Source of the DNA: Bacteroidales bacterium
Lineage (GTDB): Bacteria; Bacteroidota; Bacteroidia; Bacteroidales; FEN-979
Assembly: GCA_014860625.1 (NCBI GenBank)
Contig: JACZJJ010000104.1
Location: 1-40,454, forward strand
Direction of reading: 5' to 3'
Length of the DNA: 40,454 nt
A program made the position numbers and the translations under genes. A model generated the notes under the pieces. That model had not been told where the DNA came from and made no database searches. It saw nothing but the letters and a program-made list of their open reading frames with translations. Positions 20,780-28,916 of the stretch are shown in pieces. Within the stretch, counting starts at the first letter, position 1; the number at the start of each line of letters is the position of its first letter.

Positions 20780-22567
20780 CTAAAATTCAGCATGTGTAAT
20801 GGACTTGATCTGTTTTCTGATCGTGTGCGTCACGTTCCTGTATTCAAACAGGGCAATTCCATCGGCTCCGCCTGTCAGCGCGGAAGATACCGCCAGAGAG
20901 AACTGGTTCCCTTCCTGAAGAGCTGGTAAATAAAGGCCGCAAATAACCGGCGTCTCAGGCAGTTGCTGTTTGTTCTCTTCCATCACCTTCTGTACCCAAT
21001 CAACCTGTTTCTCGTAAAAGTTGTGATAAACCATCGGGAAATATGCGTCAAGCTTCCAGGAATCCCAATCTTGCCTTACCATCTCCCGCGACATGGCCGG
21101 TGTTGGAAATACGGCAGCTGTGATCGCCAGGTTGTGGTTGTGAACCAGGTCGCGCAGGAGACTTACTGTCGCATTCAGTTCTCCCAATCGAAATGCAAGC
21201 CACAACGAATCCGTTTCGCCATCCAGATTTTGTCGTGGATCCACTCCGTATTGTCTCATAAATTGCATAACCATCGCCGGATGATACCCGTAATCGAACT
21301 GTGGCATCACGCTATCCTGTTGGAGGTTGTATTTTGGCTGCAGTCCGGAAGGCAGAATCGCATCCACGTAGCGGATGTAATCCATGTGGATCCCTTTCAA
21401 TCCTTTCACGGATGCCAGTTCTCCGAATTTTACCTGAAGGAAGTCCCGCACCTCCGGGATCGCAGGATTCATGAAGTTATAGTATCCCACGTATGCTTTC
21501 TCGGTGGCCAGGGATTGTCCCAGCCGGTTGTAATCAAGCCAGGCTGTATCGGCATCCCCGCGGTTCATCGTCCAGATCCAGGCATGAACATCAATTCCAT
21601 ATGGTTCTGCCAGTGAAGAGACCAGGGCTAACGTGGCCGTATCGGTGCCCAGAAGAATCCCCCTGATTCCGAGTGTGTCAAGGTCCTGGAGTGCATTGTT
21701 CCATGCTTGTTTTGTACGGTCTCCCTGATGCATCCAAACCCACCATCGGCGTGGAGGGGGCTTGGCGGAGAATTCAAGAAACCCCCATTGCTCAGGAACA
21801 TGCATGTTGATCACACCGGTGGGCGACCACACCCAGTTGTCTTCTGGCAGGGGTTTGCCTGTGGCAGGGTCAGTTACTTTTTGGTAGACATCGCCAACCA
21901 CTGCCAGGTTCCACTCAACACGTGAAAAATTGATTCGCCATCTGGTGCCGGGCCCGGGGATGGAATCGGTATGGGTTTCACTCCTGAACGCCTGCCATGG
22001 GATTGCCATCTCTATCGTCCATGCCGTGTCGCTGTCGGAAGGGCGGTTGAGTGACCCTTCCAGCTTCACGGCAGTATGCATACCTTCCAGGTTCCATGAG
22101 AGATTGTATTTGCCGCCAGCTATATAGGAACTTGACATAAACAGGTCCATCTCAGTCCCAAGGGCATTGATCTCCAATTCGTAGTAATTTTTGGCATCTC
22201 CATCCGGATCCACAAACATCTCAAAGTCGGGGTCATGAAAGATAATGGCATCCCGTTCGGTCAGAGTGGCAAAGAGGTGAGGTTCTTCAAGCCTTGCAGC
22301 AACATAAAGGAAGTTGTCGCTCCAGGCCATCTTCATCCTGGTTAAAAGAGGTGGTTTTGATCTGATATCCCCTTCTATGTCTGAAAATGGAGCCGACCAG
22401 GGAATGTCCTTCCAGGCAGGGTCGCTGAGGGACCCGTCGACTGTGATGCCGGATGACACACGGTAACAGGTATAGCTGAGCAGGGCGGGCTGTGCCTGAA
22501 GGTGGGACCAGCATATGAAGGTGAAAAAAGGGAGAAGAAGGAGAGCGAGACCTGGTCGTTTCAACAC
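20780..22567 (-). CDS. Secreted CBM9-like / GHL10-like protein
   Basis: This 595-residue protein has a signal peptide (ends about LQAQ, residue 26). Residues about 35-265 resemble a CBM9-type carbohydrate-binding domain (ITVDGSLSDPAWKDIPW; FEMFVDPDGDAKNYYELEINALG). From about 270 the rest resembles the GHL10 glycosyl-hydrolase-like TIM barrel, with GLKGIHMDYIRYVDA as its typical motif. Function is likely carbohydrate-related in the periplasm or outside, but untested. The start is GTG at 22567 (or TTG next). It precedes hpdB by 12 bases on the same strand, so the two may share a transcript despite having no obvious common role. Confidence 0.8.
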   Translation of the reverse strand: MLKRPGLALLLLPFFTFICWSHLQAQPALLSYTCYRVSSGITVDGSLSDPAWKDIPWSAPFSDIEGDIRSKPPLLTRMKMAWSDNFLYVAARLEEPHLFATLTERDAIIFHDPDFEMFVDPDGDAKNYYELEINALGTEMDLFMSSSYIAGGKYNLSWNLEGMHTAVKLEGSLNRPSDSDTAWTIEMAIPWQAFRSETHTDSIPGPGTRWRINFSRVEWNLAVVGDVYQKVTDPATGKPLPEDNWVWSPTGVINMHVPEQWGFLEFSAKPPPRRWWVWMHQGDRTKQAWNNALQDLDTLGIRGILLGTDTATLALVSSLAEPYGIDVHAWIWTMNRGDADTAWLDYNRLGQSLATEKAYVGYYNFMNPAIPEVRDFLQVKFGELASVKGLKGIHMDYIRYVDAILPSGLQPKYNLQQDSVMPQFDYGYHPAMVMQFMRQYGVDPRQNLDGETDSLWLAFRLGELNATVSLLRDLVHNHNLAITAAVFPTPAMSREMVRQDWDSWKLDAYFPMVYHNFYEKQVDWVQKVMEENKQQLPETPVICGLYLPALQEGNQFSLAVSSALTGGADGIALFEYRNVTHTIRKQIKSITHAEF

Positions 22568-22583
22568 GGGAAATAATTTTCGG

Positions 22584-22591
22584 CAAAGATG
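22584..22591 (-). promoter_or_regulatory. Possible -7 element before the CBM9/GHL10 gene and hpd genes
   Basis: The minus strand reads CATCTTTG, one mismatch from TAnnTTTG, 16 bases before the start codon. If functional it could drive the CBM9/GHL10 gene and hpdBCA as one unit. Confidence 0.3.
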
Positions 22592-22631
22592 CGAAAAGTA
22601 GAAGATAGACGTAAACTATTTCGAACAGAAT

Positions 22632-24194
22632 TTATTCCTCAGAAGGCAAATTGTATCCTTCACGTGAAAGAAGATGGTCGAGATTTGCGACGCCATAAAC
22701 AACAATGGCTGTCAATATCGCGGTATGTTCCTGGTATTCAGGGATGCTTTTATTGTAAAGATCTCTCTCTGTATGCCAAATCTCTCTGTAACTGAAGTCG
22801 TATCCTTTCGGGTCTCCTGTAGTGAAAGTCATGGTGGGAACTCCTTCCACAGCGAATGGTCCGCTGTCGGTTCCCCATGCCTGCAGAGGGCGTTCCCTGG
22901 CTTCACGTTTCTCCAGAACAAAGGGAAAATCGGGGTTGATGTCATTCAACGGCTTGCAGATTTTCTCCATATCTTCCCACATGGCTTCGGAAACGCTCAT
23001 GCCGGTGGGGACGGTAGGCCCGCCATCGCGGTTGAACATGTTCGATATCTTTGGCAGGTCGTTCCGGTGGCGTTCTATCCAGCTTTCAGAACCAAGCAGG
23101 CCAAACTCTTCACCTGCCCACAGGCAAACCAGGATGGTATGTTTGGGCTCTCCGCCTGCTTTCATGATCAACCTTGCGGCTTCCATTGCAGGTGTAGCCC
23201 CTGATCCGTCATCCACGCCGCCGGTAGCCACGTCGTACGAGTCGAGGTGACCACCCATGATCACATACTCATCGGGAAATTTGGTGCCAGGAATGACTCC
23301 GATCACATTATAGTATTTGATTGGCCCCATCTTGAAATGATTCCGGATGTCAAATTCAAGGAAAAAATTTTGCCTCTCTTTAGCCATCTGTTCAATGATG
23401 GCGAATTGGTGTTCATCCAGTTTGATGTCGGGAACTGCAGGCAATGTTTCAAAGGTCATGCTGTCGATGTTCTTCCGGTCATACATGACACGGATAGGTA
23501 CGGGTGCCGACTGGATGATGCCTAAAATCCCTGCTTCACGCATTTGACGGTAAAAAAGAGCGGGCTCTTCGACGTATGAAAGGGCTTTCTTCTCAGGAAG
23601 TGAATCAGCTTTTTCACGGTTGTAGCGCCTGATTCCACTGTTTTCTTTGGCAATCTCTTCATTGAGGGCAATGATAGAGTCGCGCAGATGGTCTCCGTGT
23701 TTCGAGTAATCGATCGGTAATCCGTTGTTCTCTCCGGTTATCAGTACCCATGCCCCCTTCAGCTTGCCTTTCATCCGGTCAAACTGGTCTTGTGTTTTGG
23801 GCTCCAGCAGGACATGTCCTGTTTGCACGCCTTTGGTCCCGGCCGTATATGAAGGTGTGGCGAAGTGCAGGTTCATCCCGTCAACTGCCAGCATCCTCCC
23901 AAACCACGGGCCGCGGTTAAACCCGACCGGCAACTCGCCGGCTTCATCCATGATTACTTCCATTCCCCATTCCCTGAATTTATAGGCTGCCCATTCAGCC
24001 GCATTTTCATAGGCGTCACTGCCGATTGGCCTGCCTCCAAAACGGTTACAAAGAATATCGAGATGTTCCATGGTTTGGTTGTCGGTTTTTCCGATCTCGA
24101 TGATTTTCTTTACTACTTTTTCGTTTTGCGCAAAGGAGGATGTTGAAAATACCACAGACAGCATAGTCCATGCAATCATCAACATGTGTTTCAT
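22632..24194 (-). CDS. M28 family metallopeptidase
   Basis: This secreted peptidase has a signal peptide (MKHMLMIAWTMLSVVFSTSSFAQ from the ATG at 24194; an in-frame start at 24221 adds nine residues) and the M28 zinc motifs: GGHLDSYD, GGVDDGSGATPAMEAAR, WAGEEFGLLGS, NRDGGP and REIWHTERD. These supply the His, bridging Asp, catalytic Glu, second Asp and final His. A PA-like insertion seems to lie between the N-terminal part and the catalytic domain. The length (520 residues) fits plasma glutamate carboxypeptidase-like M28 enzymes. A near-consensus TATCTTTA element lies at 24236-24243. Confidence 0.92.
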   Translation of the reverse strand: MKHMLMIAWTMLSVVFSTSSFAQNEKVVKKIIEIGKTDNQTMEHLDILCNRFGGRPIGSDAYENAAEWAAYKFREWGMEVIMDEAGELPVGFNRGPWFGRMLAVDGMNLHFATPSYTAGTKGVQTGHVLLEPKTQDQFDRMKGKLKGAWVLITGENNGLPIDYSKHGDHLRDSIIALNEEIAKENSGIRRYNREKADSLPEKKALSYVEEPALFYRQMREAGILGIIQSAPVPIRVMYDRKNIDSMTFETLPAVPDIKLDEHQFAIIEQMAKERQNFFLEFDIRNHFKMGPIKYYNVIGVIPGTKFPDEYVIMGGHLDSYDVATGGVDDGSGATPAMEAARLIMKAGGEPKHTILVCLWAGEEFGLLGSESWIERHRNDLPKISNMFNRDGGPTVPTGMSVSEAMWEDMEKICKPLNDINPDFPFVLEKREARERPLQAWGTDSGPFAVEGVPTMTFTTGDPKGYDFSYREIWHTERDLYNKSIPEYQEHTAILTAIVVYGVANLDHLLSREGYNLPSEE

Positions 24195-24255
24195 GAAATG
24201 ATTATACATGCTATAATTCACTTAAAGGTTGGGGTTAAAGATACAAATTGCAGTG

Positions 24256-24837
24256 TTATTTCTCCACGGATGATGGAGAGGCGGATTCTGAATCAGGGGA
24301 TGGATCCGTATCTGGCGGTTCAGCTTCAGAGATTGCTGCTGTAAGAGCTTCAGCCACAGGCTTGGGTGCCTGTACAACAACTTTCTCTTTAAATATTTTT
24401 ACCCGAACGGCAGTTGGTCCCTTATGTCCCATCTCTACTTCAAAAGAGACAACATTTCCCTCTTTAATATCTTCAAGGAGGTTATTTGCATGCACAAAAA
24501 CACCTTGTTTCGTTTCGTTGTCTTTGATGAAACCAAATCCTTTTGAGTCGTTAAAGAACGAGACAATCCCTTTTCTGATTGGATCATCATCCGGTTCGTT
24601 GTCGCGCGTTGGGACACCGATTTCGATATCTTCTAATTTAATGTCTCTTTTTTTACTTGGATCAGGGGGAGTTCTGCTGATCATCCCATTTTCGTCTACA
24701 TAGGCAAGCATATCGTCAAGGCTGCCTGACTTTTCGTTATCTTTTCTGGCGAGTCTTTTCTTCTCTTTCTCTTTTCTCTTCTTCTCTTTCTTATTTCTTA
24801 CCTCTTTCTTGTTGAATGTTTCTTGTGATCTTCCCAT
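24256..24837 (-). CDS. Cold-shock-domain protein with charged N-terminus
   Basis: This 193-residue protein has one cold shock domain (about residues 88-150) with KGFGFI and VFVHANNL, the RNP1- and RNP2-type RNA-binding motifs. It is preceded by a highly charged Lys/Glu-rich segment and followed by a Pro/Ser/Asp-rich tail. The start MGRSQETFNKKEVRNKK at 24837 is typical of a Bacteroidota family of such proteins. It is divergent from the BaiN-like gene. Confidence 0.9.
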   Translation of the reverse strand: MGRSQETFNKKEVRNKKEKKRKEKEKKRLARKDNEKSGSLDDMLAYVDENGMISRTPPDPSKKRDIKLEDIEIGVPTRDNEPDDDPIRKGIVSFFNDSKGFGFIKDNETKQGVFVHANNLLEDIKEGNVVSFEVEMGHKGPTAVRVKIFKEKVVVQAPKPVAEALTAAISEAEPPDTDPSPDSESASPSSVEK

Positions 24838-24853
24838 GTGATAGTTTTGTTGG

Positions 24854-24861
24854 CAAAGGTA
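24854..24861 (-). promoter_or_regulatory. -7 element of the cold-shock gene promoter
   Basis: The minus strand reads TACCTTTG, exact consensus, about 16 bases before the ATG. Confidence 0.5.
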
Positions 24862-24882
24862 CGCTTTTATTTCCAGTAACAT

Positions 24883-24890
24883 TACCTTTG
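24883..24890 (+). promoter_or_regulatory. -7 element of the BaiN-like gene promoter
   Basis: TACCTTTG, exact consensus, ends six bases before the ATG at 24897, so the transcript would be leaderless or nearly so. It lies within 30 bases of the divergent cold-shock promoter. Confidence 0.5.
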
Positions 24891-24896
24891 CATCAC

Positions 24897-26147
24897 ATGA
24901 GCAGTTTTGATGTGATCGTTGTTGGAGGAGGTCCTGCCGGGCTGATGGCCGCCGGCCGTGCAGCCGAACTGGGAGGCAGCGTTCTTCTCCTGGAGAAGAT
25001 GCGCCAGGTTGGACGCAAACTGCTGATCACCGGTAAAGGGAGATGCAACATTACAAATGATGATCCCATCGGCGAATTTATCAAACACATCCATCCCAAC
25101 GGACGCTTCTTGAGAACTGCTTTCTCCCGCTTTTTTTCTGAAGATATCCTTGATCTTCTGCACCGGTACGGGGTGGAGACCACCCTGGAAAGAGGGGGTC
25201 GCTATTTCCCCACAAGCAATAAATCTGCTGATATTCTGATGGCGTTGCAGAAATGGGTCAGTGAGGTTAACGTGGAGATCCGATGTGGCTTCCGCGTCGA
25301 AAAACTGATCATAGAAAACAATCGTATTAAAGGAATCCAGGCGAACGGGGAGGTGTTTCCAACTGACAAAATTATTCTGGCTACAGGTGGCAGCTCCTAC
25401 CCGGCAACGGGCTCAAATGGGGAAGGGTATGAATTCGCCCGAAAAGCAGGGCACACGATCGAAAAGGTACAGCCTTCGCTTGTGCCTCTGGAAACCGAAG
25501 GAGATGTTGCTCAACGGCTTCAGGGCCTTAACCTGAAGAATGTGAGCGCAGTGGTATGGGTCAACGGAAAAAAATCGGCGGAGGATTTCGGGGAAATGTT
25601 GTTTACACATTTTGGGCTCTCCGGTCCCATCATTCTCACTCTGAGCCGCCATGTGGTGGATGAATTACATAAGAGTAACAACGTTGAGATCTCTGTCGAC
25701 CTGAAGCCTGCACTGGATGAACAGAAACTTGATTTAAGACTTATACGCGACCTGAATGAACACGGGAAGAAGAGAGTGGGCAATATTTTCCGCTACTGGC
25801 TGCCGGCAACTATGGTTCCTGTATTCATTGACCTGCTGGGCTTTGATCCCGAAAAAGAGTGTCACCAGGTATCATCAACTGAACGAAAGCAGATCCGCTT
25901 TCTGCTCAAGAACCTGCGGTTCAAAATCATTAACCACCGTCCCTTCAAGGAGGCTATCATCACGGCAGGCGGTGTTTCGACAAATGAGATGTCTTCCAAA
26001 ACAATGGAATCGAAGCTGGTCTCCGGTCTCTATTTCGCCGGTGAGATTATCGACCTGGATGCCGATACAGGAGGATACAACCTTCAGATCGCTTATTCAA
26101 CAGGATGGCTTGCCGGGAACTCCTGCATGAATTCTCACGATATGTAG
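24897..26147 (+). CDS. FAD-dependent oxidoreductase, BaiN/HI0933 family
   Basis: This 416-residue flavoprotein starts MSSFDVIVVGGGPAGLMAAG, the FAD dinucleotide-binding motif, and has the family marks RKLLITGKGRCNITN, GGRYFPTSNKSADIL, ATGGSSYPATGSNGEGY and AGGVSTNEMSSKTMESKL. The molecular function of this family is poorly defined; BaiN is linked to bile acid dehydroxylation in a gut bacterium. The start at 24897 is the natural one; an earlier in-frame ATG would overlap the divergent gene. It overlaps the convergent geranylgeranyl-reductase-type gene by 13 bases. Confidence 0.92.
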   Translation: MSSFDVIVVGGGPAGLMAAGRAAELGGSVLLLEKMRQVGRKLLITGKGRCNITNDDPIGEFIKHIHPNGRFLRTAFSRFFSEDILDLLHRYGVETTLERGGRYFPTSNKSADILMALQKWVSEVNVEIRCGFRVEKLIIENNRIKGIQANGEVFPTDKIILATGGSSYPATGSNGEGYEFARKAGHTIEKVQPSLVPLETEGDVAQRLQGLNLKNVSAVVWVNGKKSAEDFGEMLFTHFGLSGPIILTLSRHVVDELHKSNNVEISVDLKPALDEQKLDLRLIRDLNEHGKKRVGNIFRYWLPATMVPVFIDLLGFDPEKECHQVSSTERKQIRFLLKNLRFKIINHRPFKEAIITAGGVSTNEMSSKTMESKLVSGLYFAGEIIDLDADTGGYNLQIAYSTGWLAGNSCMNSHDM

Positions 26148-27352
26148 AACCCTTTCAGCAAAAGATCTTTAACCTTTTTGTTTGTTGTTACCACAGCGAG
26201 GAGGCTGATCATCCACGGAAGCCGGTAGAGAAGTTGCATGATCCTGTAATTCCTCCGTAACTCCTTTCCGATAGATTTCTCCACGGAGTCATCATAGCCA
26301 GAGATGAACGTTTCGCTAAAATCATGATGCCGAAAACATCTTACTGCTAGTTGGGCAGCAAGCATTCCACTATGCATCGCTTTGTCAATCCCATGCCCCT
26401 GCAACGGGTCGATCAACCCGGCGGCATCACCGGCCAGCATAAACCGTTGGCCTGAAATCCGGCCTCTGTATCCGCCCATAGGCAGCTTAAACCCTTCAAT
26501 GGCAGAGAGAATTGTGGCGTGATTGAATTTTTCCCGGATCATCGCATTCTCTTCGATCGCCGACCTGAAGGCCTCCTTGATATTGATTTTGGCATCTGAA
26601 ACGTTTTTCCGCAGTCCCATCCCCACATTGAATACACCACCACCCAACGGAAAAATCCAGAAATACCCGGGAATGTTCTTCAGCAAATGAAATACATTGG
26701 TCTCTTCAGGGCTGCCGACATCCTTGTAATAGGCTCTCAAGGCAATGCAGCTTTCAGGATTGATCGACTGGTTGTTGCCAAGGGTTTGGGAGATGATGGA
26801 ATTTGCTCCGTCACATCCAATCACCAAATCACACTCCAGGCTTCGTCCACTCGTTTCAAGATGGAGAGTAACCTGATCCCCTGCAATCACTTCGTCAATT
26901 TTATCCGCTTCGTAAACATGGATATCTGTGTGGTCCCTGACCAGGTGAAGCAGAAACTGGTCGAAACTTGTCCGGCGGCAGTTGTATGCTTCCGCTTTCC
27001 AGTGGATATCAATACGACTTCCTGAGGAAGTGAGCAAGGTACTGGATCGTATTCGGTTTGTGTCTTCAGGAAGAAGATCCTCTTTCGGACTATTCGGCAA
27101 CACCTTCCGGAGAATCTTTAGGGCCGGTCCGGGAATCGAATCCCCACATATTTTATCCCGTGGAAATTGACATTTGTCAACCAATGCAACATTCAACCCT
27201 GATCCCTGAAGTGCCAGGGCACATGTGGCACCGGCAGGACCAGCTCCTGCTATCACGACATCAAATTTTTCAGTGACAGACCTCAAAACGTATTTTTGGC
27301 TAAATGTACAAAACCTGGGAAAACTGGGGATGATGTTCCCCGAATTATCCAT
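26135..27352 (-). CDS. FAD-dependent geranylgeranyl reductase family oxidoreductase
   Basis: This 405-residue flavoprotein has FDVVIAGAGPAGATCALAL (about 29-47), DKICGDSIPGPAL and GDAAGLIDPLQGHGIDKAMHSG, the three marks of the geranylgeranyl-reductase-related group. Many members act on polyprenyl or lipid-like double bonds; the substrate here is unknown. The ATG at 27352 precedes about 22 residues not typical of the family; a TTG at 27286 (giving RSVTEKFDVVIAG) is a plausible alternative. It is divergent from the plsC-like gene. Confidence 0.88.
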   Translation of the reverse strand: MDNSGNIIPSFPRFCTFSQKYVLRSVTEKFDVVIAGAGPAGATCALALQGSGLNVALVDKCQFPRDKICGDSIPGPALKILRKVLPNSPKEDLLPEDTNRIRSSTLLTSSGSRIDIHWKAEAYNCRRTSFDQFLLHLVRDHTDIHVYEADKIDEVIAGDQVTLHLETSGRSLECDLVIGCDGANSIISQTLGNNQSINPESCIALRAYYKDVGSPEETNVFHLLKNIPGYFWIFPLGGGVFNVGMGLRKNVSDAKINIKEAFRSAIEENAMIREKFNHATILSAIEGFKLPMGGYRGRISGQRFMLAGDAAGLIDPLQGHGIDKAMHSGMLAAQLAVRCFRHHDFSETFISGYDDSVEKSIGKELRRNYRIMQLLYRLPWMISLLAVVTTNKKVKDLLLKGFYIS

Positions 27353-27360
27353 TATATTTG
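27353..27360 (+). promoter_or_regulatory. -7 element of the plsC promoter
   Basis: TATATTTG, exact consensus, lies four bases before the TTG that fits the start of the acyltransferase. It argues against the longer frame that begins at 27296. Confidence 0.5.
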
Positions 27361-27364
27361 TTCC

Positions 27365-28102
27365 TTGAAAAAGATTTTAGGATACCTTCTTACACCATTG
27401 TTTCACCTGTACTTTGGATTGATGCTGGTTTTGTTTCATCCGGTGCAGGTGCTGGCATTGCATCTTTTTGGCGACCGGGCGCGAAAAGGATCGGTTGACA
27501 TTCTCAACTATTGTCTGGTTTATGGGATTTATCTGTTGGGAAGCCGGATCAGTTTTTCGGGATTTGAAAAGATTCCTGATAACAGACCTGTGATCATTAT
27601 ATCAAACCACCAGAGCATGTATGATATCCCGCCGGTTGTTTGGGGATTCAGGAAATACTATCCAAAATTCATCTCCAAGATTGAGCTTTCCAGGAATCTG
27701 CCCAGCATTTCGCACAACCTTAAGCATGGGAAATCGGCTTTGATTGACAGAAAGAGCGGGACTCAATCCGTCAAAGAGATTTTTAAACTTGGACGGCTTA
27801 TCGAAGAGAACAATTATGCTGCCTGTATTTTCCCTGAGGGGACTCGCAGCAAAACCGGCAAAGTCAAAAAGTTTATGTTGGCTGGGATAAGTACTCTGTT
27901 GCGTGCCGCACCATCAGCTGTTGTTGTTCCCTTTGTGATTGACGGTCATTATGAACTTCTGCAGAAGGGGTATTTCCCGATGAAAGTTGGCCAGCGGATA
28001 TCCTATACTGTGTTGGATCCTGTGGAACCAAAAGGAGTGCCCCTCGAAGAGTTGGTCGCTCGTGTTCAGGGTTCGATCGAACGTAAATTGGATAAGCCTT
28101 AA
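27365..28102 (+). CDS. plsC: 1-acyl-sn-glycerol-3-phosphate acyltransferase
   Basis: PlsC makes phosphatidic acid from lysophosphatidic acid at the membrane. The protein has a hydrophobic N-terminal region, NHQSMYDIP (the HX4D catalytic motif), FPEGTRSKTG and VVPFVIDGHYEL, in the family order. The start is uncertain: the family usually begins KKILGYLLTPLFHLYFGL, which here is preceded by TTG at 27365, and a TATATTTG promoter element ends at 27360. An ATG at 27296 gives 23 more residues and would overlap the divergent flavoprotein gene; an ATG at 27422 would cut conserved residues. Confidence 0.88.
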   Translation: MKKILGYLLTPLFHLYFGLMLVLFHPVQVLALHLFGDRARKGSVDILNYCLVYGIYLLGSRISFSGFEKIPDNRPVIIISNHQSMYDIPPVVWGFRKYYPKFISKIELSRNLPSISHNLKHGKSALIDRKSGTQSVKEIFKLGRLIEENNYAACIFPEGTRSKTGKVKKFMLAGISTLLRAAPSAVVVPFVIDGHYELLQKGYFPMKVGQRISYTVLDPVEPKGVPLEELVARVQGSIERKLDKP

Positions 28103-28118
28103 CATGAATTTCAAACCG

Positions 28119-28853
28119 TTACACCCTTTTTTCTTCCATCAGGCTCGCCACGGATAACAGTACTCCCAGGATAATACTGTAGATGGCAGCAACCAGTACG
28201 CGCCACTCCTCGGGTAGCAGGAAATTCAGAGTTTGGGCTGGTATCCAGAAGAAAGGGACGGTCTTTTTCAGAACAAAGTTCCACATGGAATTCCAGTCAA
28301 GGTGGGATATTTGGTACCCGACCCGGATAGGAGTGAAGAATCCCCTGATTGTTCCATGGTTTTCAATGATATGCATGTCGGTAATCCTGTGGAAGATCAT
28401 AAACACCGGTGCGAAAAACAGGTTCAGTGTAACGCCAACAGCAAATGCAGAGAGGAGCTTAAGTCCTGAAAATTCAGGTGAACGAAGGATGTAGGCCGGG
28501 TTAGGATCAGGGAATACCACGCCCATCGTTTTCAGCGCATAGGGTGCACCCTCACCGAAAATGACAAATGCTATTTTTATTGTGATTCCGAGAAATCCCC
28601 AGACAAGAGCCCTCGGAATCAATCCGAATCCGGAATGGTAGTACTTTCCGGTCCGTATCCTTAGACCGATACACTCTCCGAATGTGGCCAGAAAGGCAAA
28701 CTTCACAAAGGCCATCAGGTATCCATGTTCAGCATTCAGTGTACGGTACGCTTCATAAACTGACGGGAATAAAAAAAACGGCAGAAGAAGAACCACTACA
28801 ATTGTTGCAACAAGGATATCTGACAGCCTGATACCTGCCTTTGCTTTTACCAT
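28119..28853 (-). CDS. Multi-pass membrane protein resembling Mpv17/PMP22
   Basis: This 244-residue protein has about four hydrophobic segments. Its C-terminal part, VPFFWIPAQTLNFLLPEEWRV followed by a hydrophobic LVAAIYSIILGVLLS, resembles the conserved C-terminus of the Mpv17/PMP22 family (W-P-x-x-Q-x-x-N-F...P...R-V...). The N-terminal ATFGECIGLRIRTGKY is compatible. Bacterial members are little studied. It is convergent with plsC with a 16-base gap. The assignment is by motif resemblance only. Confidence 0.55.
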   Translation of the reverse strand: MVKAKAGIRLSDILVATIVVVLLLPFFLFPSVYEAYRTLNAEHGYLMAFVKFAFLATFGECIGLRIRTGKYYHSGFGLIPRALVWGFLGITIKIAFVIFGEGAPYALKTMGVVFPDPNPAYILRSPEFSGLKLLSAFAVGVTLNLFFAPVFMIFHRITDMHIIENHGTIRGFFTPIRVGYQISHLDWNSMWNFVLKKTVPFFWIPAQTLNFLLPEEWRVLVAAIYSIILGVLLSVASLMEEKRV

Positions 28854-28883
28854 AGAAAACCAATGTGAAAATCCACGCCGTCC

Positions 28884-28911
28884 GTATTTCTTATTTCTTA
28901 TTTCGTGTTTT
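28884..28911. repeat. Short heptamer array TTATTTC/GTATTTC
   Basis: Four units: GTATTTC, TTATTTC, TTATTTC, GTGTTTT. It lies just before the stop of the kelch gene and belongs to the same word family as the array at 1-54. Confidence 0.75.
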
Positions 28912-28916
28912 TCCGA

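Noticed and set aside
27296-27364. Upstream ATG start for plsC
   Set aside because: A TATATTTG promoter element lies after this ATG, and the extra residues do not look like the family; it would also overlap the divergent flavoprotein gene. Not fully excluded.
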